The position numbers were made by a program, and so were the translations under genes. A stretch of 64,000 nt of DNA from Caldicellulosiruptor acetigenus (GTDB lineage: Bacteria > Bacillota > Thermoanaerobacteria > Caldicellulosiruptorales > Caldicellulosiruptoraceae). The first letter of the stretch is position 1. Each line of letters opens with the position of its first letter. The notes under the pieces were generated by a model. The model had not been told where the DNA came from. It was given only the letters and a program-made list of their open reading frames with translations, and searched no databases. Of this stretch, positions 35,778-45,249 are shown piece after piece. The DNA lies in NCBI RefSeq assembly GCF_026914305.1, contig NZ_CP113866.1:2608001-2672000 (forward strand), read 5' to 3'.

Positions 35778-37205
35778 TTGACAGGGACAATGCACGGTCA
35801 AGAAAACAGAAAAATAAACAAAAATATACTCATCGCAACAACACTTTCTTCTTTTTTGGTGCCGTTTATGTCAAGTGCAGTCAACATTGCAGCACCAGAT
35901 ATAGCAAAAAGTTTCAAGCTCAACGCTGAAGAGCTGAACCTTGTGATAAGCATATTTTTGATATTCTCTGCAGCCTTCATTCTACCCATGGGAAAACTTT
36001 CTGACACATTTGACAGAACAAAGATATTCAAAACAGGACTTTTGCTGTTTACCCTTTCAACCCTGATGTGTGCACTTTCAAACACGGTAGAAATTCTTTT
36101 TGTTTTCCGCGCACTGCAGGGATTTTTCTCAGCATTCACATTTGTGACCTCAATGGCAATATTGATTGAGAATCACTCACCACAAATACGAGGAAGGCTT
36201 TTGGGGATAAACACAGCAGTTGTGTACCTTGGAACATCTTTAGGACCTTTTTTGGGTGGCGTGCTTGTAAAGCTGTGGGGATACAGGAGCATATTTTTGT
36301 TCGGATTTGCCATAGGACTTGTTGGATCATTTGTGAGCCTGTTTTTGCTTCACAAAGAAGTGAAAAATACAAGGCAGGCAAAATTACTCGACAGTCTCAA
36401 ATCGCTTGACAAAATAGGTACAATCCTGTCGATGACAGGGCTTTTTCTTTTGATGTACGGAGCATCTACATTTGAGCTTAGGAATACCTCTAAAATTCTG
36501 TTTTTTGCAGGGCTAATTTTGATGATAATTTTTGTTGTTGCAGAGGCAAAACTTCAAAATCCTATTTTGGACGTAAAACTGTTTGTAAAAATCCCGCAGT
36601 TTGGATTTTCAAACTTAGCAGCACTTATAAATTACAGCTGCACATTTTCTGCATCTTACCTTCTGTCACTGTACCTCCAGCTTGTAAAAGCTCTGCCCTC
36701 CCAGCTTGCCGGCTCAGTCTTGATTGTCCAGCCACTTTCGCAGGTTATAACCTCATTGATTTCTGGTAGAGCATCTGAAAAGATAGAACCGCGAAAGTTC
36801 GCAACAGCCGGCATGGTCCTTACAACCATAGGTCTTTTTGTTTTTTCGCTCTTTAGCAGCAAGACAAGCCTTGTCTTGGCAGTAGCCAACCTTCTTTTGA
36901 TGGGAATTGGTTTTGGACTTTTTTCATCGCCAAACACAAATGTTGTCATGAGCTGTGTGCCAAAATCGCTCTATGGCACGGCATCATCAACAATATCTGT
37001 CATGAGAGTTGTAGGTCAGGCATTCTCAATGGCAATTGTTTCTTTTGTATCAATCATGTTTTTGAAGGGTGTAAAGCTTTCACACGAAAACTATCTTCTT
37101 ATTCTGAAGAGCATGAAGACAAGCTTTTTAGTGTTCGCAAGCCTTTCCATTCTGGGAATTGTTGCGTCGTACAAGAGAGGTAACATATATGGTAGAAATA
37201 GCTGA
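35778..37205 (+). CDS. MFS transporter, DHA2 (14-helix) drug:H+ antiporter type
   Basis: 475 residues with about 14 hydrophobic segments. Family motifs: GKLSDTFDRTKIF (motif A, loop 2-3), FRALQGFFSAF (motif B) and GINTAVVYLGTSLGPFLGGVL (motif C of antiporters). Probably exports drugs or metabolites. The start is TTG 35778 (after GGGAG) or ATG 35790. It ends at a terminator shared with the next, convergent gene. Confidence 0.92.
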   Translation: MTGTMHGQENRKINKNILIATTLSSFLVPFMSSAVNIAAPDIAKSFKLNAEELNLVISIFLIFSAAFILPMGKLSDTFDRTKIFKTGLLLFTLSTLMCALSNTVEILFVFRALQGFFSAFTFVTSMAILIENHSPQIRGRLLGINTAVVYLGTSLGPFLGGVLVKLWGYRSIFLFGFAIGLVGSFVSLFLLHKEVKNTRQAKLLDSLKSLDKIGTILSMTGLFLLMYGASTFELRNTSKILFFAGLILMIIFVVAEAKLQNPILDVKLFVKIPQFGFSNLAALINYSCTFSASYLLSLYLQLVKALPSQLAGSVLIVQPLSQVITSLISGRASEKIEPRKFATAGMVLTTIGLFVFSLFSSKTSLVLAVANLLLMGIGFGLFSSPNTNVVMSCVPKSLYGTASSTISVMRVVGQAFSMAIVSFVSIMFLKGVKLSHENYLLILKSMKTSFLVFASLSILGIVASYKRGNIYGRNS

Positions 37206-37210
37206 GCAGA

Positions 37211-37250
37211 AAAAGGGGCAGTACTTTGAAAAAAGTGAACTGCCCCTTTT
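37211..37250. terminator. Bidirectional terminator
   Basis: AAAAGGGGCAGT pairs with ACTGCCCCTTTT around a 16-nt loop, with A- and T-runs on either side. It serves the MFS gene (plus) and the 37250-37951 gene (minus). Confidence 0.85.
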
Positions 37251-37951
37251 CATTTCAGAACCTTTATATCCTCAACAACCGGATTTGACTGGGGATTTTG
37301 TTGATTTGTCTTAAAAGTAACCTCAACATCGGTATTTTCATCAAGATAAGAGACCTTGTCTGCAACATTGCTTATCTGCAGAACAACATGTTTTTGGTCA
37401 AACACAAACTCTGCAAAGTTGTTGTCTGCAAGCCCCACAAACTTACCCTTTAGAGTCACCTTGTCAGGCTTTTTTAAGCTTACAATTCGGGGGTTGCCAT
37501 CATCTTGAGGTTTTTCAAAGTCAATTTCAACAATCTCACCCTCTGAAAGCTCTACCCCTTTTTTGACCTTCTCATCAATCTCAAATTCTTTGTAGTCAAA
37601 CTCAGTATTAAGAAGCGAAAGCTGTATAGTATGTGCATCAACACCGCCATCAAATCTTGCAAAAGCTTTGTAAACCTCTGATGAAATGGTTGTATCCTGC
37701 TGTTGCTGTTCGGATGGCTGCGAGTTTGTAGTCTGCTCCTTTTGCGCTTGGCTGGTTGCGTTCTGGTCATTTTCCTCTTGCAATTGCTGGGACGGCTTAT
37801 TTCCCTGTAAAGTTTGGTCGACAGTAGCAGGTTTTTTAGCAAAATGTCCTGCCATGTAATATCCAGCCAAAATACCAAGAGCACATACTGCCACGATCAA
37901 AACCACAAGCCAAACTTTTTTGGTATTGTCTTTACCTCTTTTCATAGACAT
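37250..37951 (-). CDS. Membrane-anchored exported protein with Q/N-rich linker, unknown function
   Basis: 233 residues: a basic N-terminus (MKRGKDNTKK), one membrane segment (VWLVVLIVAVCALGILAGYY), a 55-residue Q/N/S-rich linker (about 45-95) and a C-terminal beta-rich domain of about 135 residues. No motif identified. The layout fits a cell-surface or periplasm-facing protein. GGGAG precedes the ATG by 6 nt. It is monocistronic and shares its terminator with the opposing MFS gene. Confidence 0.75.
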   Translation of the reverse strand: MSMKRGKDNTKKVWLVVLIVAVCALGILAGYYMAGHFAKKPATVDQTLQGNKPSQQLQEENDQNATSQAQKEQTTNSQPSEQQQQDTTISSEVYKAFARFDGGVDAHTIQLSLLNTEFDYKEFEIDEKVKKGVELSEGEIVEIDFEKPQDDGNPRIVSLKKPDKVTLKGKFVGLADNNFAEFVFDQKHVVLQISNVADKVSYLDENTDVEVTFKTNQQNPQSNPVVEDIKVLK

Positions 37952-38045
37952 TCCAAACTCCCTTTCGGCTGCAAAAAAAACAAACCCACATTCTTAATTT
38001 ATACCTATTAGTCTACAGCAAAGCCAAAGCAAAATCAATGGAATT

Positions 38046-39101
38046 TTAAGACGCAGCAGCTCTTTTGTAGTGCCTGCTCTGACCTTTCCCCTGTCCTACT
38101 TTTCTTCCAAGCGAAACAATGATTGACTCAATACAGCCTCTACACTTTGTCGCATCTTCATTTATGCAAATCTTACCAGGATATAGCTCATATTTGAGCT
38201 TGTACTTGAGGTCATTTACATTTGGCATCACAATGTTTGCACCGCACATAAGTCCCTTTTGTCTTCCAAGAGGGTCTAAAGTGCCAAGCGCAGTTGTTGC
38301 CGGAATATTGGCATCTGGAATCAAAAGCCTCAAAATGGCAATGCTCTTGAGTGTCAAATCAACCGACCCTTCCTTTGCATCTTTTAGAGGCGTCTGCGGA
38401 TGAGGAATAAAAGGTCCGATGCCTATCATATCTGCATCCAGCTCTTTTACAAGAAGTATGTCCTGTGCCAAATCATCAATAGTCTGCCCCGGAAGGCCTA
38501 TCAAAAAACCTGTCCCAAGCTCATACCCAAGGCTTTTGATCCATTTGAGACATTCTATCCTGTTTTCAAAGCTCATTCCGGGATGATATTTTTCATATAG
38601 CTGCCTGTTTGAAGTTTCAAACCTCATCAAAAACCTGTCCGCCCCAGCATCTTTGAAAGCTTTGTACTCATCATATGACCTTTCACCAATCGAAAGGGTT
38701 ATAGCAACATCCACGCTGCTTTTTATCTTTTTTATGATTGAACACAGCATGTCTTTATTGTAATACATATCCTCACCAGACTGTAGAACTACCGTTCGAT
38801 ATCCCATTTGATATGCCCTTTTTGCAACCTCTACTATCTCATCTTCCTGCATTCTGTATCGCTGAGCTTGGTTATTGCTTCGTCTCAGGCCACAGTAAAA
38901 ACAATCGTTTTTGCAGTAGCTTGAAAACTCAATAAGCCCTCTTAAAAAGACCTCGTCACCAACATGCTCTTTCCTAACCCTGTCTGCTGTTTTAAAAAGA
39001 AGATCTTTATCCTCACCTTCTGCCATCAGCAAAATCTTTATTTCATCCTTTGTAAGAATATTCTCATGACACGCTTTTTCTAAAATATCTCTCACTTTCA
39101 T
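38046..39101 (-). CDS. hydE: [FeFe]-hydrogenase maturase HydE (radical SAM)
   Basis: 351 residues. The radical-SAM cluster motif is C63-x3-C67-x2-C70 (SYCKNDCFYCGLR). The C-terminal CINEDATKCRGC reproduces the C-x7-C-x2-C spacing of the second Fe-S site described for Thermotoga HydE. GTGFLIGLPGQT and IGIGPFIPHPQTPL are further HydE/BioB-like segments. It helps build the dithiomethylamine-bridged di-iron cluster. hydF and hydG are not adjacent here, so the maturation genes are scattered. An anaerobic, H2-metabolising host is implied. Confidence 0.93.
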   Translation of the reverse strand: MKVRDILEKACHENILTKDEIKILLMAEGEDKDLLFKTADRVRKEHVGDEVFLRGLIEFSSYCKNDCFYCGLRRSNNQAQRYRMQEDEIVEVAKRAYQMGYRTVVLQSGEDMYYNKDMLCSIIKKIKSSVDVAITLSIGERSYDEYKAFKDAGADRFLMRFETSNRQLYEKYHPGMSFENRIECLKWIKSLGYELGTGFLIGLPGQTIDDLAQDILLVKELDADMIGIGPFIPHPQTPLKDAKEGSVDLTLKSIAILRLLIPDANIPATTALGTLDPLGRQKGLMCGANIVMPNVNDLKYKLKYELYPGKICINEDATKCRGCIESIIVSLGRKVGQGKGQSRHYKRAAAS

Positions 39102-39247
39102 CTTATCGGCTCTCTCCTGTCATAAAGAAAATTTTGAGTATTTCTATCTACTTTGCCGGTATTGATTTTATTATACCACATTTTAAACAGGTTTAAAAGT
39201 CAATTTCCATCCACCTTTTCCCAGAATGGTATACATATTTATTTTTG

Positions 39248-39256
39248 TGGTATAAT
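39248..39256 (+). promoter_or_regulatory. Extended -10 promoter of the penicillin-binding protein gene
   Basis: TGGTATAAT is an extended -10 with no good -35. Transcription would begin near 39262, which rules out a TTG at 39256 as the start codon and supports TTG 39286. Confidence 0.5.
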
Positions 39257-39285
39257 TGAATAAGGAAAGAGGGGAGGAATATTCG

Positions 39286-41736
39286 TTGCAAAGCAAAAAT
39301 AAAAAAGTAAAAAAACAAACGCCGTTTAGGCTTTTTCTCAAAAGCTTTGTAAGAACTCTTCTTGTGCTTTTGATTGCAAGCATGGCAGTTTTAATCGGTG
39401 CCGGTTTTGGAATGGTCACAGGATACATAAAGGCAATACCGCCAAACGCTCTGGATATCATAACCTCTTCAGCAGATAGCCAGACAACAATTGTCTACGA
39501 CCAGAGCGGAAACGAAATTGCCCGGCTTCATGGGAATGAAAACAGAATAAGAGTGCCGTACAGCAAGATTCCAAAAAACCTTATAAACGCTTTTGTTGCA
39601 ATCGAGGATGAGAGGTTCTGGCAGCACAACGGGATTGACATCAAAAGAATATTCGGTGCAATATTCAAAAACATCAAAACCGGCTCTCTTTCAGAAGGTG
39701 CAAGTACAATCACCCAGCAGCTTGTAAGAAACAAACTTTTAACCTTTGAAAAGTCCTTCAAGCGAAAGATTCAAGAGCAGTACCTTGCCATCCAGCTTGA
39801 AAAAAGATGGACAAAAGAACAGATTTTGGAAGAGTATCTCAACACAATTAACCTTGGAAGCGGAGCATACGGTGTTGGGGCGGCAGCGTACACCTATTTC
39901 GGAAAGGATGTATCGCAGCTGACCTTGGCAGAGTGCGCTCTCATTGCAGGAATTACCCAAAACCCTTCATATTACAACCCTTATGTATTTCCAGACCATG
40001 CAAAGAAAAAGCAGGAAGTTGTTCTCAAGAAGATGCTTGAGCTTGGATATATAACCGAACAAGAGTACTTAGAGGCAAAAAATCAGCCTCTTGTTTATGT
40101 AAAAAAAGATATATCTGCTCAAAACGCATACAAACATCCGTACTTTGTTGACTCTGTGATTGATGAAGCCATTGAAATTCTATCTGAAAAGAAAAGAATT
40201 TCCGAGGATGAGGCAGAAAACTTAATCTATGGTGGCGGGCTTAAAATCTATACAACAATGGACGAAGCTATACAAAGCACAATGGAAGATGTCTTTTCAG
40301 ACCCGTCAATCATGCCAAAGATAAGACACTACGATGCATCCGGCGTACCGCAGCCACAGGCAGCAGCTGTTTTGATTGATTTTAGAACAGGTGCTGTGAA
40401 AGGTATCATGGGCGGAAGAGGAAATTTAAAAGGCGTGCGGCTTTTAAACCGCGCAACAATGTCTGTGCGCCAGCCGGGATCTAGCATAAAGCCAATTGCT
40501 GACTATGCTCTTGCGCTTGAAAATGGATATACTGCTGCAACTGTTATAGACGATGTACCTTTTTCCATTGGTGGCTACACACCGCGAAACTGGTATAAAA
40601 GCAATGTTGTGTCTGGCAAGCGTGGATACAAAGGGTTTATGACAGTAAGAGAAGCTCTGCAGTGGTCGGCAAACGTCCCTGCTGTAAAGGTTGCATACAA
40701 TCTGGGAATTCAAAATGTCTACAGGAACTTAAAAAGGTTTGGGTTCACCACCTTAGCTCCGCAGGATATGAACAGTCTTTCAATTGCAATTGGTGGATTT
40801 ACCTATGGTGTGAAACCCATTGAGCTGACTGCCGCGTTTGCCGCAGTTGCCAACAGTGGTGTGTATATAAAGCCATATTTTATAACAAAAATTGAAGACA
40901 AAAACGGTATCACAATATTTGAAAGAACGCCCTATAAAAGAAGAGTGATGGACGAAAAGAATGCATATATACTTACAAATATGTTGCAAAGCGTTGTCAC
41001 CGCAAGGATAACAGTTGGCGTCAGATTTTCATACCCTGTTGCAGGGAAAACCGGTACCACTGATGATAGCAAAGACAGATGGTTTGTGGGATACACCCCA
41101 AACTATGCGCTTGGCGTATGGGTTGGAGAAGACAAGCCTGTTGCTTTGAACTATCTTACCGGCACAAACCCAGCTTTGAAAATCTTCAAGGGAATAATGG
41201 ATAAGGTTGTTAGCAAAAAGGGTGTAAGCCCGGAGTTTTTAAGACCTGCCGGGATTGTTGAGAGGTACATCTGCAAAGAGTCTGGGAAACTTGCAACAAG
41301 CCTTTGCAAACAAGACCCCCGCGGAAGCCAGGTTATAAAAGAGATATTTGCCGAGGGAACAGAACCAACAGAGTACTGCGACAGGCATGTAAAACTCAAA
41401 GTTTGTACAGAGTCTAAAAAGCTTGCAACACAGTACTGTCCAACTACAATCGAAAAGGTATTTATAAAAAGAGATAATCCTATTTGGCCAAGCAAAAACT
41501 CCTCAGTTGTACCACCTGATGATTATATGTACCAGGCACCCACAGAATATTGTGATATTCACAAAGCACCGCAAGAGGTGGTTGTACCGCAGGAAGGCAA
41601 TACATCGCAGCAAGAGTCTTCATCCCAAGAAGAACAGATACCTTCTTCCGGGCAAAATGTTCAGCAAAACCCTCAAGAAGGCCAGTCTACTGAAAACAGC
41701 ACAACAACAGAGAGTACCTACACTACTCAACAGTAA
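39286..41736 (+). CDS. Class A penicillin-binding protein 1A (transglycosylase/transpeptidase)
   Basis: About 816 residues: a short basic tail, one membrane anchor (about 25-48), a GT51 transglycosylase (EDERFWQHNGID, GASTITQQLVRNKL) and a penicillin-binding transpeptidase with SxxK in GSSIKPIAD, SxN in WSANVPAV and KTG in AGKTGTTDDS. The C-terminus adds cysteine-bearing repeats (YICKESGKLATSLC, KVCTESKKLATQYC) and a Q/S-rich tail. Polymerises and cross-links peptidoglycan outside the membrane. Start: TTG 39286, 8 nt after GGGGAGG. A terminator follows. Confidence 0.93.
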   Translation: MQSKNKKVKKQTPFRLFLKSFVRTLLVLLIASMAVLIGAGFGMVTGYIKAIPPNALDIITSSADSQTTIVYDQSGNEIARLHGNENRIRVPYSKIPKNLINAFVAIEDERFWQHNGIDIKRIFGAIFKNIKTGSLSEGASTITQQLVRNKLLTFEKSFKRKIQEQYLAIQLEKRWTKEQILEEYLNTINLGSGAYGVGAAAYTYFGKDVSQLTLAECALIAGITQNPSYYNPYVFPDHAKKKQEVVLKKMLELGYITEQEYLEAKNQPLVYVKKDISAQNAYKHPYFVDSVIDEAIEILSEKKRISEDEAENLIYGGGLKIYTTMDEAIQSTMEDVFSDPSIMPKIRHYDASGVPQPQAAAVLIDFRTGAVKGIMGGRGNLKGVRLLNRATMSVRQPGSSIKPIADYALALENGYTAATVIDDVPFSIGGYTPRNWYKSNVVSGKRGYKGFMTVREALQWSANVPAVKVAYNLGIQNVYRNLKRFGFTTLAPQDMNSLSIAIGGFTYGVKPIELTAAFAAVANSGVYIKPYFITKIEDKNGITIFERTPYKRRVMDEKNAYILTNMLQSVVTARITVGVRFSYPVAGKTGTTDDSKDRWFVGYTPNYALGVWVGEDKPVALNYLTGTNPALKIFKGIMDKVVSKKGVSPEFLRPAGIVERYICKESGKLATSLCKQDPRGSQVIKEIFAEGTEPTEYCDRHVKLKVCTESKKLATQYCPTTIEKVFIKRDNPIWPSKNSSVVPPDDYMYQAPTEYCDIHKAPQEVVVPQEGNTSQQESSSQEEQIPSSGQNVQQNPQEGQSTENSTTTESTYTTQQ

Positions 41737-41753
41737 GAACGTACAAAAAAGCA

Positions 41754-41797
41754 AAGCCACAGATGTTGTGAACTTCTCAACGTCTGTGGCTTTTTTT
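41754..41797 (+). terminator. Terminator of the penicillin-binding protein gene
   Basis: AAGCCACAGATGTTG pairs with CAACGTCTGTGGCTT (one wobble), followed by a run of seven T, 17 nt after the stop. Confidence 0.9.
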
Positions 41798-41852
41798 AAA
41801 TTTATTTCTCTTTTGTGCTCTAATTATATAAGCATTAGAAAATGGTAAACTA

Positions 41853-41960
41853 AAATAGCTCCACATACAGGACATTCCCACATCTGCTCTGATAATTTGA
41901 ACTCTCGGTAAATATAGCCCATCTGCTACACACTTTTGACGATGGAAGTGTCCTATCTAC
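41853..41960 (-). pseudogene. TnpB-like zinc-finger fragment (IS200/IS605-type remnant)
   Basis: On the minus strand VDRTLPSSKVCSRW, then after a frameshift YREFKLSEQMWECPVCGA, match the TnpB C-terminal zinc finger (consensus PSSKxCSxCG ... LSERxWxCPxCGxxHDRD). Both CxxC halves are nearby but out of frame with each other. The rest of the gene is absent. A 9-bp inverted repeat CAGGACATT/AATGTCCTG (41868 and 41968) brackets the fragment. Too short to name a subfamily. Confidence 0.55.
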
Positions 41961-42002
41961 CGCAACAAATGTCCTGCAATACCAAGCTGCTTTATATATT
42001 TT

Positions 42003-42908
42003 CTAAGAGCTTAAGCCTTTTCCCTCAATATTGATGTCAGGGAGCGTCTCAATCATATTTTCATCTATTTGAGGAATTTTTACTTTTTCGCCACTTTCGA
42101 GAACTTCTGATAATGATTTAATCAGATATGGCTGATTGCTTACATTTATGGTATAGAAAGACTCAATTAAGCGTATATTTTTGTCTTTCTTATCAATAAA
42201 GTATACATAAACGAGATCGCTGAATTTAAATTGAGCTAAATACATGTCAAGCTGTTTTTCCCATGTCTTCACATCGTTTGATGAATATTTAGGATTTAAA
42301 ATCTTTAGCCTTTCAAGAGAATACGACTTTAAATACTCTTTCATAACACCTTCAAAATATTTAGCAGGTACTTGGACCTTGACCTTGTATACAGGGATTT
42401 TTGTGTTGTTGGTATTCAAATAGGTCTCTTCAACTACTGTTTTTTGTTTTAAAACGAGCTCATAAATCTTTTTCTCTCTTTTCTCAAAAACTGGATTTAT
42501 TTCAGACAGTCCTGAAGAAGCAAAAAATAACTTATATATCTGGCTATTTTCTGGAACTTCGCAAATAATAAAAGAATCTGCTGGACTTTTTATGTAAAGT
42601 TTTTTATCCCTCACAAAATAGATAGTATCATCCGTTTGTGAAATGATATAAAATTGATTATTTTTCCTATCCAGAATCAGTTCTTCCTGATAACTCAACA
42701 ACCCAAGCTCATAACTTTGAGGAGTTATCACTGTTGTTTGTTTGAACCTAACTTTAGATGCTTTATTTAAGCTATCTAACGCATCTTTCAAGGAAATATT
42801 AAACGCTGTTTTGTTAGATTGCGCATTTCCTGTGGAACTTGAATATAAAATAGTTAAAAGGCAAATTGAAAGGAAAATACATAATACAAAGGCGGCTTTC
42901 TTTCTCAT
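42003..42908 (-). CDS. Exported protein of unknown function
   Basis: 301 residues with an N-terminal signal segment (KKAAFVLCIFLSICLLTILY, likely cleaved after GNA). The mature part alternates strands and charged helices (RFKQTTVITPQSYELGLLSY, LILDRKNNQFYIISQTDD) in a manner reminiscent of LolA-like or outer-surface carrier folds. No motif proves this. No lipobox. It is followed by a TnpB remnant and preceded by a strongly structured 5' region (42932-43212) on its transcribed strand. Confidence 0.7.
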   Translation of the reverse strand: MRKKAAFVLCIFLSICLLTILYSSSTGNAQSNKTAFNISLKDALDSLNKASKVRFKQTTVITPQSYELGLLSYQEELILDRKNNQFYIISQTDDTIYFVRDKKLYIKSPADSFIICEVPENSQIYKLFFASSGLSEINPVFEKREKKIYELVLKQKTVVEETYLNTNNTKIPVYKVKVQVPAKYFEGVMKEYLKSYSLERLKILNPKYSSNDVKTWEKQLDMYLAQFKFSDLVYVYFIDKKDKNIRLIESFYTINVSNQPYLIKSLSEVLESGEKVKIPQIDENMIETLPDINIEGKGLSS

Positions 42909-42931
42909 GGTTACTTTCCCCCTTAGGTTAT

Positions 42932-43212
42932 GAATAGTGTTTAAAGTATTAAAAACTATTCATAATTTTATTAAACACTATTCTTTGTTAGGCTACATTC
43001 AACCTAACTGGGTGTAACCCCACACCCTCTATCCCCTCTGCAAACGCTTTGGGGAATACTTTCTAATTCTTGATTGGTTAACTCCCTTATGCACACCATT
43101 ATTTTGGCGTCTAACTATACAAGACTTTTAGTCTTGCAGTGAGCGAATCCCACCAAGGGGCTCTCAACCTCTGTGCATAAGTTCATAGTCCCTTAGAATT
43201 AAGAAAGTACAA
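42932..43212. other. Structured non-coding region, class unknown
   Basis: A chain of hairpins: GAATAGTGTTTAA/TTAAACACTATTC (42932, 42971), GTTAGG/CCTAAC (42987, 43003), GGGTGT/ACACCC (43010-43027), CCCC/GGGG near 43034-43054, and ACAAGACT/AGTCTTG near 43120. A long-range pair TTATGCACA/TGTGCATAA encloses the last. An outer near-match, TACTTTCTAATTCT versus AGAATTAAGAAAGTA, closes about 145 nt. No coding frame. It could be a long 5' leader of the 42908 gene, a mobile-element end or a guide-like RNA. Strand not certain. Confidence 0.5.
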
Positions 43213-43389
43213 GTATATTTTAACAAAAATTTTTAATATATCTCAATAGATTTATTAAAGTTTTTAACTATATAAAGAAGCTGTAAACTTTCTCAAATAA
43301 TTATGTAAAAATTATAATGTTTACTACAAAATATTTCAACTCCTTTTTTTGTTAACTTAGTATAGAAGATTTAGGGTATTCATTTTCTA

Positions 43390-43726
43390 TCATAGCTGCA
43401 TACCTTGCAAGATAGGATTGAAGGCACGTGGTGTTCTCCCATTCATTCTTTTATCATTATGAGGCCTGAAGAAATTCCATGTATCTTGCCATCTTTGAGC
43501 TCTTTGGATAAATTCATCTTTTGTTTTGCATCTTTTAACATGAATCATCAAAAAATACTCATCATCCGCTCTATGTGAACTTTCAATTATACCCATCAAG
43601 CATTTTGCTTATAGTGGAACGGGAGACTTTCTTTGTCTAAAAGATGCCTCTCTTTTTAATTATATCAAACAGGATGGTGGCTGCCTCAACTCTTTTTATA
43701 ACTTTCTCCTTAGTGTTTTCGTACAT
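43390..43726 (-). pseudogene. Remnant DDE transposase (IS481/IS3-like)
   Basis: The C-terminal 69 residues are intact (GIIESSHRADDEYF, DTWNFFRPHNDKRMNGRTP), the typical end of an rve integrase core. Near 43726 an ATG opens MYENTKEKVIKRVEAATILF as an N-terminus, and VSRSTISKMLDGY appears between, interrupted by stops. The central catalytic region is missing, so the element is dead. No terminal repeats or target duplication were seen. Confidence 0.75.
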
Positions 43727-43812
43727 TCTTTTTCTGTGGTAAATATCTTTATATCTATTTGAATACTTTAAAGTATAATAATTTGTGGTATAATAATTTT
43801 GAGGTGAAAATA

Positions 43813-45207
43813 TTGAAAAAATTCGTGGATAGAGAAGTTGAGCTACGGTTTTTAGAAAACCAATTTTCCCAAAACGGTTCAGCTTTTGTTGTTATTTATG
43901 GAAGACGACGGGTTGGCAAAACTGCCCTAATAAAGGAGTTCATAAAAGACAAAAAAGCAATATACTTTTTGGCCACCGAAGAAGTTGAAAGTCAAAATAT
44001 CAATAATTTCAAAACTCTGGTTGCAAAATTTTTTAATAATAGCCTGTTAGATAAGGTTCAAAATATTACGTGGGAGGAAATTTTTGGGTTTATAGCTAAT
44101 AACATTAAAAACGAAAAAGTAGTTATAGTTATTGATGAATTTCAATACCTTTGCAAAGTAAACTCGTCTTTTGCATCAATTTTACAAAAAATTTGGGACA
44201 AAAGGTTAAAAGAAAAAAACCTCTTTTTAATTCTTTGTGGTTCCCTTGTTAATATGATGGAACAACAAGTTTTGAACTACTCCAGCCCTTTGTATGGAAG
44301 AAGGACGGGGCAGATAAAGTTGAAACCTTTAAAATTCAAATATTTGAAAGAGTTCTTCCCACAGTCAACAGAAGATGAACTTATCTGGCTTTACGCCATC
44401 TTGGGAGGTGTTCCAAAGTATTTAGAAGTATTTAATTACAGGGATGATATTTTTGAATCTATAAGAGAAAACGTTTTAAACAAGCAAAGTTTTTTATATG
44501 AAGAGCCTTTGTTTTTGCTTGAAAGAGAAATTCAAGATATTGGTACTTACTTTTCTCTCATTAAAATTATTTCTTTGGGTAATCATAAGCTTCACCAAAT
44601 AGCTCAAAACCTTTCTGTTCCCCAGACAAGACTGACAAAGTATATAAGTAACTTGATAGACTTAGATATACTCCGCAGAGAAACTCCTGTGACTGAAGAA
44701 TATCCTGAAAAAAGTAAAAAGGGCTTATATTTTATCAACGACAACTTTTTAAGCTTCTGGTTCAAATTTGTTTATCCTTACAAAGAAGATTTAGAACTTG
44801 ATAATGTGGAATTTGTTTTGGAAAATATAAAGAGAAGAATTGTGACTGAACACATAAGTTATGTGTACGAAGATATTTGCAGAGAATATGTGTCAGAACT
44901 ATCATATAGGAATGAATTGCCTTTAAAAGTGAATAAGATTGGGAAATGGTGGGACAAAGATAATGAAATTGACATTGTGGGAATAGACCAAACTTCTGGT
45001 TCTATACTGTACGGGGAATGCAAATATACAAATGCTAAAGTAGATATTGACCTGTTTTATTCTCTCAAACAAAAAGCAAGTAAAGTAAATGTGAAAAATA
45101 AAACCAAGGAGTATTATGTTATATTTAGTAAATCTGGATTTACAGAGAGATTTTTGGATTTTGCAAATGAAATGAAAAATCTAATACTTATTAATTTCCC
45201 AAAATAA
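43813..45207 (+). CDS. AAA ATPase with DUF234-type nuclease-like C-terminus
   Basis: About 464 residues. Residues 1-220 are a P-loop ATPase_2 domain (Walker A GRRRVGKTAL, Walker B VVIVIDEFQYL, sensor LILCGSL). After a winged-helix segment (HQIAQNLSVPQTRLTKYI), the DUF234 domain follows with a PD-(D/E)XK-like pattern (DNEIDIVGID, GECKYT). Common in archaea and anaerobic bacteria, of unknown role, often in defence or mobile regions. TTG start 6 nt after GAGGTG; a TTG at 43759 is less likely. Extended -10 TGGTATAAT lies just upstream. Confidence 0.88.
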   Translation: MKKFVDREVELRFLENQFSQNGSAFVVIYGRRRVGKTALIKEFIKDKKAIYFLATEEVESQNINNFKTLVAKFFNNSLLDKVQNITWEEIFGFIANNIKNEKVVIVIDEFQYLCKVNSSFASILQKIWDKRLKEKNLFLILCGSLVNMMEQQVLNYSSPLYGRRTGQIKLKPLKFKYLKEFFPQSTEDELIWLYAILGGVPKYLEVFNYRDDIFESIRENVLNKQSFLYEEPLFLLEREIQDIGTYFSLIKIISLGNHKLHQIAQNLSVPQTRLTKYISNLIDLDILRRETPVTEEYPEKSKKGLYFINDNFLSFWFKFVYPYKEDLELDNVEFVLENIKRRIVTEHISYVYEDICREYVSELSYRNELPLKVNKIGKWWDKDNEIDIVGIDQTSGSILYGECKYTNAKVDIDLFYSLKQKASKVNVKNKTKEYYVIFSKSGFTERFLDFANEMKNLILINFPK

Positions 45208-45249
45208 GCTAAATTGTAAACAAGCAATGCAACACCATCAATATAATAA

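Noticed and set aside
36136-36949. Minus-strand open frames inside the MFS gene
   Set aside because: Shadows of a well-supported transporter gene on the plus strand, without ribosome sites.
42984-43212. Group II intron or known riboswitch in the structured stretch
   Set aside because: No domain V-like hairpin, no reverse transcriptase and no recognisable riboswitch core; left as unknown structure.
43390-43726. Functional insertion sequence
   Set aside because: Central catalytic region missing and stops in frame; no terminal repeats seen.
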